DNA of 19,781 nt from JAWBOW01 sp038825775 (GTDB taxonomy: Archaea; Nanobdellota; Nanobdellia; Woesearchaeales; WAPY01): contig JAWBOW010000013.1 in NCBI GenBank assembly GCA_038825775.1, positions 1 through 19,781 on the forward strand. The letters run 5' to 3'. Made by a program: the position numbers and the translations under genes. Of the stretch, positions 7,851 to 14,754 are shown piece by piece. The notes under the pieces are model-generated. The model saw nothing but the letters and a program-made list of their open reading frames with translations, did not search any database and had not been told where the DNA came from. Numbering within the stretch: the first letter of the stretch is position 1; every line of letters starts with the position of its first letter.

Positions 7851-7861
7851 TATATTTAAAT
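7851..7861 (-). promoter_or_regulatory. TATA box for the two-gene envelope operon
   Basis: ATTTAAATATA on the minus strand, 37-47 bases before the ATG at 7814. Initiation about 25 bases downstream leaves a leader of about 15-18 bases that just accommodates the GAGGTG ribosome binding site. Confidence 0.5.
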
Positions 7862-8013
7862 GTTTTTATTTGTTTTTATTGTGAGAGTTTAATTCCAAAT
7901 TTATATTTTTATAAAATACTTTTTTATTTATGACTAATTAAGTTTGAAATCGATTAATTTTGCTACTCAAATAATTTTTTATATTATCTTATAGAATTTT
8001 TAAAATAGTAATT

Positions 8014-9906
8014 TTATTTTTTAAAACCATTCTTTTTCTTTATCTCTCTTAAAATGTTTTCCTTACCTTTCCAATCAAGAACCTCTTCTAAAACTTCAAT
8101 GATATTAGAAACAGGAATTATCTTAACTTCTTTTAATCTTTCTGGATCTATGATTATGTCTTTTAAGTTGTTTTTTGGAACAATAATATTCTTTATTCCT
8201 GCATTTATTGCTGCTTCTACCTTAGTAGAAACACCCCCGACAGGCAGAACTTCTCCACGAACTGATAACGAGCCAGTCATTGCATAGTCTTGTTTTATTG
8301 GAATTTGCTTCAAAGCACTTATTATTGATGTTGCTACTGCAATGCTTGCAGAATCACCCTCAACACCCTCATATGTTTGTAGGAATTGAACATAAATATC
8401 ATATCTTCCTTTAATATCCTCCCCAAAATATTTTTTAATTATTGCAGAAACATTCTTAACTGCTTCTTGAGCAATCTTTCCAAGCTTACCAGTGGCTATA
8501 ATTTCAGGATTTTTTCCTCCAGGAGTTACTTCTGATTCTATCGGCAGAACAATTCCAGAATAAGAGTCCTCTGTTCCAATAACTGCTAAACCATTAACCC
8601 TTCCAATCAATTTTCCAGTAGTCATTATGACTTCGTATTCTTTTTTTCTCTCAATATACCTGTCAGCAATTTGTTTTTCAAGAGTTCTTGCAATAAGTTT
8701 TGCCTTAAGAACATGCTCCTTAGTTACAATCTTTGAGTTTTCCTCAATTGCAATATCACCTGCTGCCCTTACAAGCCCTCCAAGTTCTCTTAATCTCAAG
8801 GTTAAGTATCCTTTTCTGTTAGCCATCCTCCTTGCTTCTTCAATTATTGCATCAACAGCATCCTTTGAAAAATGAGGTATTCTCTTGTCTTTATGAACTT
8901 CTTGAGCGACAAACCTAACTAATTTGTCCCTGTTTTCTTCATTGTCTTTCATGTGTTCTTCCATATAAACTTCATAACCATAACCCCTGATTCTTGATCT
9001 AAGAGCAGGATGCATCTTTTTTACTGTTTCTAAGTTTCCTGCTGCTATTAGTATAAACTCACAAGGAACTGGTTCTGTTCTAACCATAGCTCCTGCAGAC
9101 CTCTCACTTTGTCCTGTTATCGAGTATTTTCCCTCTTGAAGTGCTGTTAAAAGTTCTTGCTGAGTTGCTGGTTCTAATGTTGCTATCTCGTCAATAAACA
9201 AAACACCCCTGTGCGCTTTGTGAATCATTCCTGAAACCACTCTCTCATGAGCAGGAGTTCCTAACCCCCCACTTTGATAAGGATCGTGCAAAACATCTCC
9301 TAATAAAGCACCAGCATGAGCTCCTGTTGCATCATAAAAAGGAGCTTGTTTTCTTCCATAATTATCAACGATTAGTTTTGGAGGTAGTTTTATTCTTGCA
9401 GAGTTTCTAGCTGCTAAGTTTAGGAAGATCATAAAACTAACTAAGAAGAGCATTCCTCCTAAAAACAATGATGAAAACATAACAGCTGCAACTATTGAGG
9501 ACTCTGTTGATTTGTAGTAATTATAGGCCCACCAAGGAGCGAACATTGCTAATAATAAAAGAATAAACATTATTATGTTTTGGTTCTTGAAAGAGGTTGA
9601 ACTTTCAAGTTTTGCTTTCATTACAATCTCTCTTCCTTTTCCAGCAGGAACTACTCTTATTAGAGGTTGATTTTCATCATTAAAATTTGGATAAGCTAAA
9701 ACATCTACAAGTTTTTCTTTTGGCAAGAGTTCTGCTAAGGCCATTCCAAGCATTGATTTTCCAGTTCCTGGTTCTCCTATGAGCAAGACATGCCTTCTCT
9801 GCTTTGCTGCTTTTTTTATGATTTCAACTGCTTTTTCTTGGCCTATAACTTGATCTATTAATCTTTGAGGAACTTTTATTTCCGCAGTTGTTTTGAATTT
9901 TATCAT
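8014..9906 (-). CDS. lonB: Archaeal membrane-bound ATP-dependent Lon protease (LonB)
   Basis: A 630-residue AAA+ serine protease that degrades damaged and regulatory proteins at the cytoplasmic membrane. Walker A GEPGTGKS is at 44-51. Two transmembrane helices (about 110-127 and 137-163) sit inside the AAA+ domain, the hallmark of LonB. Walker B GVLFIDE is at 234-240, sensor-1 Asn at 291, and the arginine finger is probably R305. The C-terminal protease domain has catalytic S519 in EGDSAS and K562 in TKVEAA. All key residues are present and the length is normal. The ATG at 9906 has no Shine-Dalgarno, but a TATA box at 9931-9940 fits a leaderless or nearly leaderless transcript. It is transcribed alone. 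Confidence 0.97.
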   Translation of the reverse strand: MIKFKTTAEIKVPQRLIDQVIGQEKAVEIIKKAAKQRRHVLLIGEPGTGKSMLGMALAELLPKEKLVDVLAYPNFNDENQPLIRVVPAGKGREIVMKAKLESSTSFKNQNIIMFILLLLAMFAPWWAYNYYKSTESSIVAAVMFSSLFLGGMLFLVSFMIFLNLAARNSARIKLPPKLIVDNYGRKQAPFYDATGAHAGALLGDVLHDPYQSGGLGTPAHERVVSGMIHKAHRGVLFIDEIATLEPATQQELLTALQEGKYSITGQSERSAGAMVRTEPVPCEFILIAAGNLETVKKMHPALRSRIRGYGYEVYMEEHMKDNEENRDKLVRFVAQEVHKDKRIPHFSKDAVDAIIEEARRMANRKGYLTLRLRELGGLVRAAGDIAIEENSKIVTKEHVLKAKLIARTLEKQIADRYIERKKEYEVIMTTGKLIGRVNGLAVIGTEDSYSGIVLPIESEVTPGGKNPEIIATGKLGKIAQEAVKNVSAIIKKYFGEDIKGRYDIYVQFLQTYEGVEGDSASIAVATSIISALKQIPIKQDYAMTGSLSVRGEVLPVGGVSTKVEAAINAGIKNIIVPKNNLKDIIIDPERLKEVKIIPVSNIIEVLEEVLDWKGKENILREIKKKNGFKK

Positions 9907-10251
9907 ACTTAAAATTATGGCTTTGGTATTTATTTAAATATTTTACTTTGTTTTATTGTTACACAAGAGTGCAGATAAAAACAAAAAAAATAAAAAATTA
10001 AAGAAACAATAGACAAAATTTTATAATTTAAAAATGCTTTTAACTTGTTTGTTAATAAAAAATTTTTTATTATAATTCAAAAGTTTTGCCTGTTTAAAGT
10101 TTTTCCCTTCCAAAATTTTTTTAATATTCTAAAGCTTGTTTTTTGTTTTCTCTGTTTTTTGTTTTGATTTTTATACTTTATTAAAATCTTAAAATTCTTT
10201 TTTTATTTTTTGCTTGTTATTAATTTCAAAAATTTTTTATAAAGTTGTTTT
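9907..10251. other. Gene-free spacer between lonB and the CBS gene
   Basis: This 345-base AT-rich stretch contains the lonB promoter at its left end and an A-rich tract at about 9977-10018, which reads as a U-rich tract on the minus strand and may terminate transcription from the CBS gene. The remainder is T-rich on the plus strand. I see no coding frame, tRNA or clear hairpin in it. Confidence 0.5.
9931..9940 (-). promoter_or_regulatory. TATA box of lonB
   Basis: The palindromic element TATTTAAATA is centred about 30 bases upstream of the lonB ATG, so the transcript would begin within about five bases of the start codon. Confidence 0.55.
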
Positions 10252-10815
10252 TTATTTTTTCTTCTTTTCTTTCTTCTTATAAGACAAAAAGCATTCTGAA
10301 CACATAAAAACCCCATCAAATTGTCTTAACTCATCCTTTAGCTCCCCGCAAACTTGGCATATTCCAGAGGAGTGTGAGAAAACAGGTTTTCTGTCTGCTT
10401 CCCTTATGCTCATCTTTTCAGAAATAATCTCAAACAACTGCGGCTGTATTTTTAGTATATCCTTCAATGTTAAAAGTCCTAATAATTTTTTACCGCTTAT
10501 AACTGGCAAGTGTCTTATTCCTTTTTTCCTCATTAAAATTAAAGCATCATATATGTCTTTTTCCGGAGTTATTGTTATTACCTTTTTTACCATAAAATCC
10601 TTAACCGGTCTTTTTATGTCATGTCCAAAAGCAACAATCTTTCTTGTAATGTCTTGTTCAGTTATTATGCCTTTTAAAATTCCATTTTCAGCAACTGGAA
10701 TTCCGCCAACATGTTCTTTTCTCATTAATTGTGCACATTCTTGAACTGTTGTGTTTGGTGTTATAGTAATTGGAGATTGAGTCATAGCATCACAGACCTT
10801 ATAACCTGTTTTCAT
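10252..10815 (-). CDS. CBS-domain pair protein with C-terminal zinc ribbon
   Basis: A 187-residue cytoplasmic protein. Two CBS domains occupy about residues 5-60 (AMTQSPITITPNTTV and GGIPV..NGILKGIITEQDI) and 69-123 (FMVKKVITITPEKDI and RHLPVISGKKLLGLLTLKDI). Such Bateman modules bind adenosyl ligands such as AMP, ATP or SAM. A C-terminal zinc ribbon carries CQVC (153, 156) and CSEC (172, 175), then a Lys-rich tail. CBS-plus-zinc-ribbon proteins occur in archaea as stand-alone predicted regulators; the target is unknown. GGTGGTGA precedes the ATG at 10815, the first GGTG being better spaced. A TATA-like ATATATAC lies about 80 bases upstream. Transcribed alone. Confidence 0.92.
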   Translation of the reverse strand: MKTGYKVCDAMTQSPITITPNTTVQECAQLMRKEHVGGIPVAENGILKGIITEQDITRKIVAFGHDIKRPVKDFMVKKVITITPEKDIYDALILMRKKGIRHLPVISGKKLLGLLTLKDILKIQPQLFEIISEKMSIREADRKPVFSHSSGICQVCGELKDELRQFDGVFMCSECFLSYKKKEKKKK

Positions 10816-10999
10816 TTCACCACCCTTTTTGTTTCTTTTTGCTTACCTAAATTAATTGTTAATGTAGAAGAATTAATAAATTTATCTAAACATAAGTATA
10901 TATTTTAGTTTTTTCTTGGCAAAAATTATAAAAAAGTTTATTTTTGTGATAAAAAAAGTATATTAATATTCAAAAAAGATATAAAATGAAATTGGGTTG

Positions 11000-11013
11000 A
11001 AAATAAAAAAAAT
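11000..11013 (-). terminator. U-tract terminator after the nucleotidyltransferase gene
   Basis: The plus-strand run AAAATAAAAAAAATT reads as AATTTTTTTTATTTT on the minus strand, starting about a dozen bases past the stop codon of the gene at 11026-12930. This is a typical archaeal oligo-U termination signal without an obvious hairpin. Confidence 0.5.
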
Positions 11014-11025
11014 TGAAAATAATTT

Positions 11026-12930
11026 TTAATAATTAATCAAAAACTCTATTTTTTCTCCCAAAATTTTCTTTAAGTTTTCAATCAACTCTGTTGTTATAAC
11101 TGCATTTCCTGGCTTTTCAACATCGATAAATTTTTCAAATTCGTCTTGTGTTATTTCTGAAAAATCAGATAATTTGTTTTCTAAAACCTCTGCCTTGTAG
11201 TATTTATCCTTCTCTTTTATGTCAGAAACTAAGTATATGTTTTTTTCCATAAAAACAATCTCTCCAATTTTTGAATTGTGCTTTATTTTTACTTTTGCAC
11301 TTTCAAGCTCTCTAAATCTTTTTCTCTGCAGATATTCAAGTAAGAATTTTGTGAGTTCTTCTGCTTCCTTTAAGAATTTTTTAACATCCACCTTTGATAG
11401 TTTTTGCTCTTCATACTCTTTTTTGTTTTTTTCAATCATCTTTAGTTTTCTAAAGAAGTGCTCAGGTATCTTTCCAGTATCAACCAATTTTTCTTTAAAG
11501 CACTTTACTAAATTTTCTTCTTCACAACTCTGAACACCCTCTTCTTTTAAACAATCTCTCACAACACTTGTTACTGTATCACAAACCTTAATGAAGTTTT
11601 CCTCTTCCTTTGTTTTTTCTATCTGAGCAAACAATCTCTTTATTCTCTTAAGGTATTTGTCAGCGTTTTCTAATAATCTATCTATTTCCTTTCCAGAGAC
11701 ACTTTTCTTTAAATTATGCTCTACATCCTTTCTCAACTTTATATTCTCCTCAAGAATATCAACAAACTTGTCCTCTAAAAGCTTTTCTTTTTTCACAAAT
11801 ATTTCCCTCATTAACTCAGGAGTTTCCTTAGGGTCGGGAGGGGGAACTCCGTAAAGCATTAAAGCTGCTTGTGAAGGTGTAAGGATTGCATAATAAATGT
11901 CTTCTATTCCAATATCTTTTAACTTAAACTCAACATTTTTAAGCATTTGTTCTCCTGTTGACATGAACATATCAATAGCTTCCCTACTTGGTTTTATCCT
12001 TCCCATCTTAAGCAGTTGTTTCCAAGGAACAAATAATCCTCTGTCATATAGTGGAATTCCATCTCTTAACAAAGTAAATATTATTGGATTTGCCTCTCTT
12101 AGAGAATCCCAAAAATCAGTGAGTATGTAAACTTGTATGTTTAATTTGTTTTTTATTCCAGTAAGCTCTCCTGCTTCTATTCCCATTCCTATAATTATTG
12201 CTCTGAGTTTATCTTTTAATTCTGCCCTGCTCATCCTCTTAACATCTGTATCATCTATTACAATCCAAACATCAATATCTGATTCTTTCGTTGCCCTTCC
12301 CTTAACTATTGATCCTGCTAAAACATAACTTACAATGTATCTTTCAAACTTCTTTATTACCATTGTTTTATGAATTTCTGAGATTTTTATGGCAGAAATC
12401 ATGCCATTCTCATAAACAGGAATTGATAGTGCAATCCTCTTTAGTATTTCGTATCTTCCATCAAGACAATACTGCCATAATTCAGAAAGGAGTAAAACTT
12501 CTATTTTTAAATCCAAATTAACCTCTTTTGCAAACGAGTCAATTATTGCTGAAATCTTAGCTTTTAGTTCTTCTTTACTCATCTTTGTCGAATCAGAATC
12601 ATCAATCATTACAAGAACATTAAAGTCCATTCTTGGTTTTTCTTGTTGTTTTGCTTGTTCTTCTTTATTTTCTTTTTCATCTTCTTCTTTACTTTCATCT
12701 TCGGCAGGAACAAGAGCGATTCCAATAACATAATTCTCAAATTTTTCTAAAACTTTTTTCTTTAGTTTTTCAACATTTTCTGTAAGCTCTTTAAACTTGT
12801 TTTTTATCTCTTCTGGAAGATTATCCAAAAATTTATTTATTTTATTTTTTTGTTGTTCTTCTTCATCAGAATTGTCTTTCTTTTCGTTAAACTCCTTCTC
12901 TTTTTTCTCTTCTACCTCTTTTTTTGCCAT
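11026..12930 (-). CDS. Tandem nucleotidyltransferase protein with HEPN-like region
   Basis: A 634-residue protein. After a Lys/Glu-rich coiled N-terminus (1-60) come two related nucleotidyltransferase-fold segments. The second (about 193-300) has a complete minimal-nucleotidyltransferase signature, G206-S207-x10-D218-x-D220. The first (about 62-176) aligns with it (ENYVIGIALVPA to ERYIVSYVLAGS; VMIDDSDSTKMSKEELK to IVIDDTDVKRMSRAELK), but the GS is replaced by an acidic insert (77-100) and the first Asp of DxD by Asn. A helical region (about 316-440) resembles HEPN, with ALMLYGVPPPDPKE and R400-x4-H405. A Cys-spaced helical segment and a small beta-rich tail follow. AGGTG sits six bases before the ATG. 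The acceptor substrate is unknown; a fused HEPN-MNT-like regulator is one reading. Confidence 0.85.
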   Translation of the reverse strand: MAKKEVEEKKEKEFNEKKDNSDEEEQQKNKINKFLDNLPEEIKNKFKELTENVEKLKKKVLEKFENYVIGIALVPAEDESKEEDEKENKEEQAKQQEKPRMDFNVLVMIDDSDSTKMSKEELKAKISAIIDSFAKEVNLDLKIEVLLLSELWQYCLDGRYEILKRIALSIPVYENGMISAIKISEIHKTMVIKKFERYIVSYVLAGSIVKGRATKESDIDVWIVIDDTDVKRMSRAELKDKLRAIIIGMGIEAGELTGIKNKLNIQVYILTDFWDSLREANPIIFTLLRDGIPLYDRGLFVPWKQLLKMGRIKPSREAIDMFMSTGEQMLKNVEFKLKDIGIEDIYYAILTPSQAALMLYGVPPPDPKETPELMREIFVKKEKLLEDKFVDILEENIKLRKDVEHNLKKSVSGKEIDRLLENADKYLKRIKRLFAQIEKTKEEENFIKVCDTVTSVVRDCLKEEGVQSCEEENLVKCFKEKLVDTGKIPEHFFRKLKMIEKNKKEYEEQKLSKVDVKKFLKEAEELTKFLLEYLQRKRFRELESAKVKIKHNSKIGEIVFMEKNIYLVSDIKEKDKYYKAEVLENKLSDFSEITQDEFEKFIDVEKPGNAVITTELIENLKKILGEKIEFLINY

Positions 12931-12974
12931 AAGAACACCTTTGTTTTTTATAAAAAGTAAAAAAAGGTATTATG

Positions 12975-12983
12975 TATATAAAG
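12975..12983 (-). promoter_or_regulatory. TATA box of the nucleotidyltransferase gene
   Basis: CTTTATATA on the minus strand lies 45-53 bases before the ATG at 12930. It predicts a leader of about 22 bases containing the AGGTG ribosome binding site. Confidence 0.55.
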
Positions 12984-13025
12984 ATTATTGTTTTGTTTGA
13001 ATTGTTTCAAATTTAAAATTTAAAA

Positions 13026-13109
13026 TGCGGGGGCTGGGATTCGAACCCAGGCAGACACTAAGTCACATGGTCCTAAGCCATGCCCCTTTGACCACTCGGG
13101 AACCCCCGC
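13026..13109 (-). tRNA. tRNA-Leu (anticodon UAG)
   Basis: An 84-base tRNA read on the minus strand. The 7-bp acceptor stem GCGGGGG/CCCCCGC, a D-arm closed by CCC/GGG, the anticodon stem CATGG/CCATG with loop CTTAGGA (anticodon TAG at 13073-13075), a long type II variable arm with a GAC/GTC stem, and the T-arm CTGGG-TTCGAAT-CCCAG are all intact. The discriminator is A, as expected for leucine. No intron is present and CCA is not encoded, so the 3' end is added by CCA-adding enzyme. It would read CUA and, by wobble, other CUN codons. It is divergent from the glycosylase gene, with an AT-rich promoter region of 65 bases between them. Confidence 0.96.
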
Positions 13110-13141
13110 AAAAAATTGGAAAATAAAAAAAAATTAAAAAG

Positions 13142-13150
13142 TTTTATATT
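13142..13150. promoter_or_regulatory. Possible shared TATA element for tRNA-Leu and the glycosylase gene
   Basis: TTTTATATT lies about 29 bases before the glycosylase ATG at 13175, fitting a leaderless transcript. On the minus strand it reads AATATAAAA, about 33-41 bases before the mature tRNA 5' end, fitting initiation a few bases upstream of the RNase P cut. There is no Shine-Dalgarno before the glycosylase gene. Confidence 0.5.
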
Positions 13151-13174
13151 CAAACAGCAAAATATTTTATTTTT

Positions 13175-13897
13175 ATGAAAAGTAAGTTAATGCTTATCTA
13201 TAAAAAACTTTTGAATAAGTATAAAGAACAGGGCTGGTGGCCTATACTAAATAATGATTTTTGCGAGTATAAAAAAGATTTTAAGCACAGAGAAAAAACA
13301 ATAGAGGAAAAATTCGAGATTTGCATAGGAGCAATACTAACCCAAAATACTTCTTGGAAGAATGTAGAAAAAGCATTGGTAAGTTTAAAGAAAAACAAAC
13401 TATTAAGTCCTGAAAAAATATTAGAAATTTCTGAAAAGGAACTTTCTAAGATAATAAAGCCAGCAGGTTATTATAATATCAAAGCAAAAAAATTAAAAGA
13501 GATTTCTAAATTTTTCTTAGAGCATAAAAAAGAGTTTGAAAGTAATAATTTAAACAGAGAAGAACTCTTAAATGTTTGGGGTGTTGGTAAAGAAACTGCT
13601 GATTATATCATGCTGTATGCTCTTAACAAGCCATTCTTTGTTGTTGATTCTTACACAAAAAGAATCTTCTCAAGGTTGGGTTTTTTTGATGAAAATAAGA
13701 GTTATGATTTTGTTCAAGAATTCTTTCAAAAAAACCTTCCAAAGGATTATAAACTTTATAATGAATATCATGCTTTGATAGTTGAGCATGCAAAAAGACA
13801 TTGTAGAAAAAATCCTTTTTGCGAGAGTTGCATTCTTAAAGAAGAATGTAATTATTATAAGAGCTGTTTTGTAAAAAAAGAAAAGTTTTTTAAATAA
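13175..13897 (+). CDS. HhH-GPD DNA glycosylase, endonuclease III-related (COG2231/MagIII-like)
   Basis: A 240-residue base-excision-repair glycosylase. GWW near residue 20, AILTQNTSWKNVEKAL at 53-68, the helix-hairpin-helix GVGKETAD at 136-143 and the catalytic Asp in VVDSYTKR (D158) identify the endonuclease III superfamily. At the position of the E. coli Nth lyase lysine (the K of GVGRKTA) this protein has E140, so it should be a monofunctional glycosylase without AP-lyase action, like MagIII-type 3-methyladenine glycosylases. Four C-terminal cysteines (C210, C216, C219, C225; C-x5-C-x2-C-x5-C) probably hold a 4Fe-4S cluster. The actual base substrate is not predictable here. The start is leaderless. 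A PHP phosphoesterase gene follows 19 bases later, probably in the same transcript. Confidence 0.9.
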   Translation: MKSKLMLIYKKLLNKYKEQGWWPILNNDFCEYKKDFKHREKTIEEKFEICIGAILTQNTSWKNVEKALVSLKKNKLLSPEKILEISEKELSKIIKPAGYYNIKAKKLKEISKFFLEHKKEFESNNLNREELLNVWGVGKETADYIMLYALNKPFFVVDSYTKRIFSRLGFFDENKSYDFVQEFFQKNLPKDYKLYNEYHALIVEHAKRHCRKNPFCESCILKEECNYYKSCFVKKEKFFK

Positions 13898-13916
13898 TCA
13901 CTAAAGTGGTATTTTT

Positions 13917-14567
13917 ATGTTAAGATATGATTTACACGTTCACACCCAATATTCTAATTGTAGTGGTTTAAAACTAAAGACATTGTTAAAAACAGCAAAG
14001 AGAATTGGGCTTAATGGAGTTGCAATTACAGACCACAACACAATAAAAGGGGCTTTGCTATTAAAAAAACTAAACAAGGACAAAAACTTTGAGATAATTG
14101 TTGGAGAAGAAATAATGACTAATCATGGAGAGCTACTTGCTTATTATATTAAAGAAGAAATAAAGCCAGGAGATATTTTTGAGGTTATTGATAAGATTAA
14201 AGAACAAAATGGTTTAATATCTGTTGCACACCCATACTCCATTTACAGACAAAGAATGGGTTCTTTTATTCTTAATCTTAAAGGAAAGATTGATGCTGTT
14301 GAAGTTTTTAATGGAAGAGCAATACTTCCTTATGAAAACAGAAAAGCACAAAGAATAGCTGAAATAATGAATTTAGGAAGAACAGCTGGATCTGATGCTC
14401 ATTCAATGATTGAGATTGGAAAAGCTTATACATTTTTTGATGAGAGATACTCTTTAATTGAAGCTATAAAAAAGAAAAAAACAGGTTTTAAAGGAGTTAT
14501 TTGGTATGCTTTTATAGGAGGAATTTCAAGCGGTATTTTCAAGACAAAGAATTTTTTGAGAATTTAG
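13917..14567 (+). CDS. PHP-domain metal-dependent phosphoesterase
   Basis: A 216-residue predicted hydrolase of the PHP superfamily, which uses a two- or three-metal centre to cleave phosphoesters. Metal ligands are visible in order: H7-x-H9 in LHVHTQYSNCS, D39-H40 in ITDHN, E64/E65 in VGEE, H70 in NHGE, H105 in AHP, and D160-x-H162 in SDAH. The set is complete, so the enzyme should be active. Related stand-alone PHP proteins include TrpH-like phosphatases, and PHP domains of bacterial PolX act on abasic-site and 3'-blocked DNA ends. GTGGT lies six bases before the ATG. It directly follows the glycosylase gene, which suggests, but does not prove, a repair role. Confidence 0.92.
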   Translation: MLRYDLHVHTQYSNCSGLKLKTLLKTAKRIGLNGVAITDHNTIKGALLLKKLNKDKNFEIIVGEEIMTNHGELLAYYIKEEIKPGDIFEVIDKIKEQNGLISVAHPYSIYRQRMGSFILNLKGKIDAVEVFNGRAILPYENRKAQRIAEIMNLGRTAGSDAHSMIEIGKAYTFFDERYSLIEAIKKKKTGFKGVIWYAFIGGISSGIFKTKNFLRI

Positions 14568-14598
14568 GAAAAATACGATAAAAAATGATTTTAAAATA

Positions 14599-14630
14599 AT
14601 ACTAATGTATTAAAATCTATACTAATATAT
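14599..14630 (+). repeat. Two 12-bp direct repeats upstream of the S-layer TATA box
   Basis: ATACTAATGTAT at 14599-14610 and ATACTAATATAT at 14619-14630 match at 11 of 12 positions and start exactly 20 bases apart, about two turns of the helix, so a bound protein would face the same side twice. An inverted 8-base copy (GTTAGTAT, 14667-14674) lies just after the TATA box. This is a candidate transcription-factor site. The high AT content raises the chance of coincidence. Confidence 0.4.
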
Positions 14631-14655
14631 CTTATTATCATAAAAAATAGAAAAA

Positions 14656-14665
14656 TTTATAAATA
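14656..14665 (+). promoter_or_regulatory. TATA box of the S-layer gene
   Basis: TTTATAAATA preceded by an A-rich BRE-like stretch. Initiation about 25 bases downstream (near 14685) gives a leader of about 70 bases, the longest of the clearly predicted leaders here. Confidence 0.6.
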
Positions 14666-14740
14666 AGTTAGTATTCCTAAGGTTATAGCTGTGGAATTCT
14701 AAGTAAAGATAGCTTAAAAAATAAAAAAAATAAAAAAAGA

Positions 14741-14747
14741 AGGAGGT
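14741..14747 (+). promoter_or_regulatory. Strong Shine-Dalgarno of the S-layer gene
   Basis: AGGAGGT, seven bases before the ATG at 14755. It is the best anti-16S match in the window and fits the high expression expected of an S-layer protein. Confidence 0.85.
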
Positions 14748-14754
14748 CTATAAA

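Noticed and set aside
9977..10018. A-rich tract between lonB and the CBS gene considered as a non-coding RNA
   Set aside because: No hairpin, no promoter and no conserved box motifs; it is better read as a minus-strand U-tract.
11219..12521. Plus-strand frames opposite the nucleotidyltransferase gene
   Set aside because: Ser/Phe/Leu-rich translations typical of the complement of a Lys/Glu-rich gene; no motifs or start signals.
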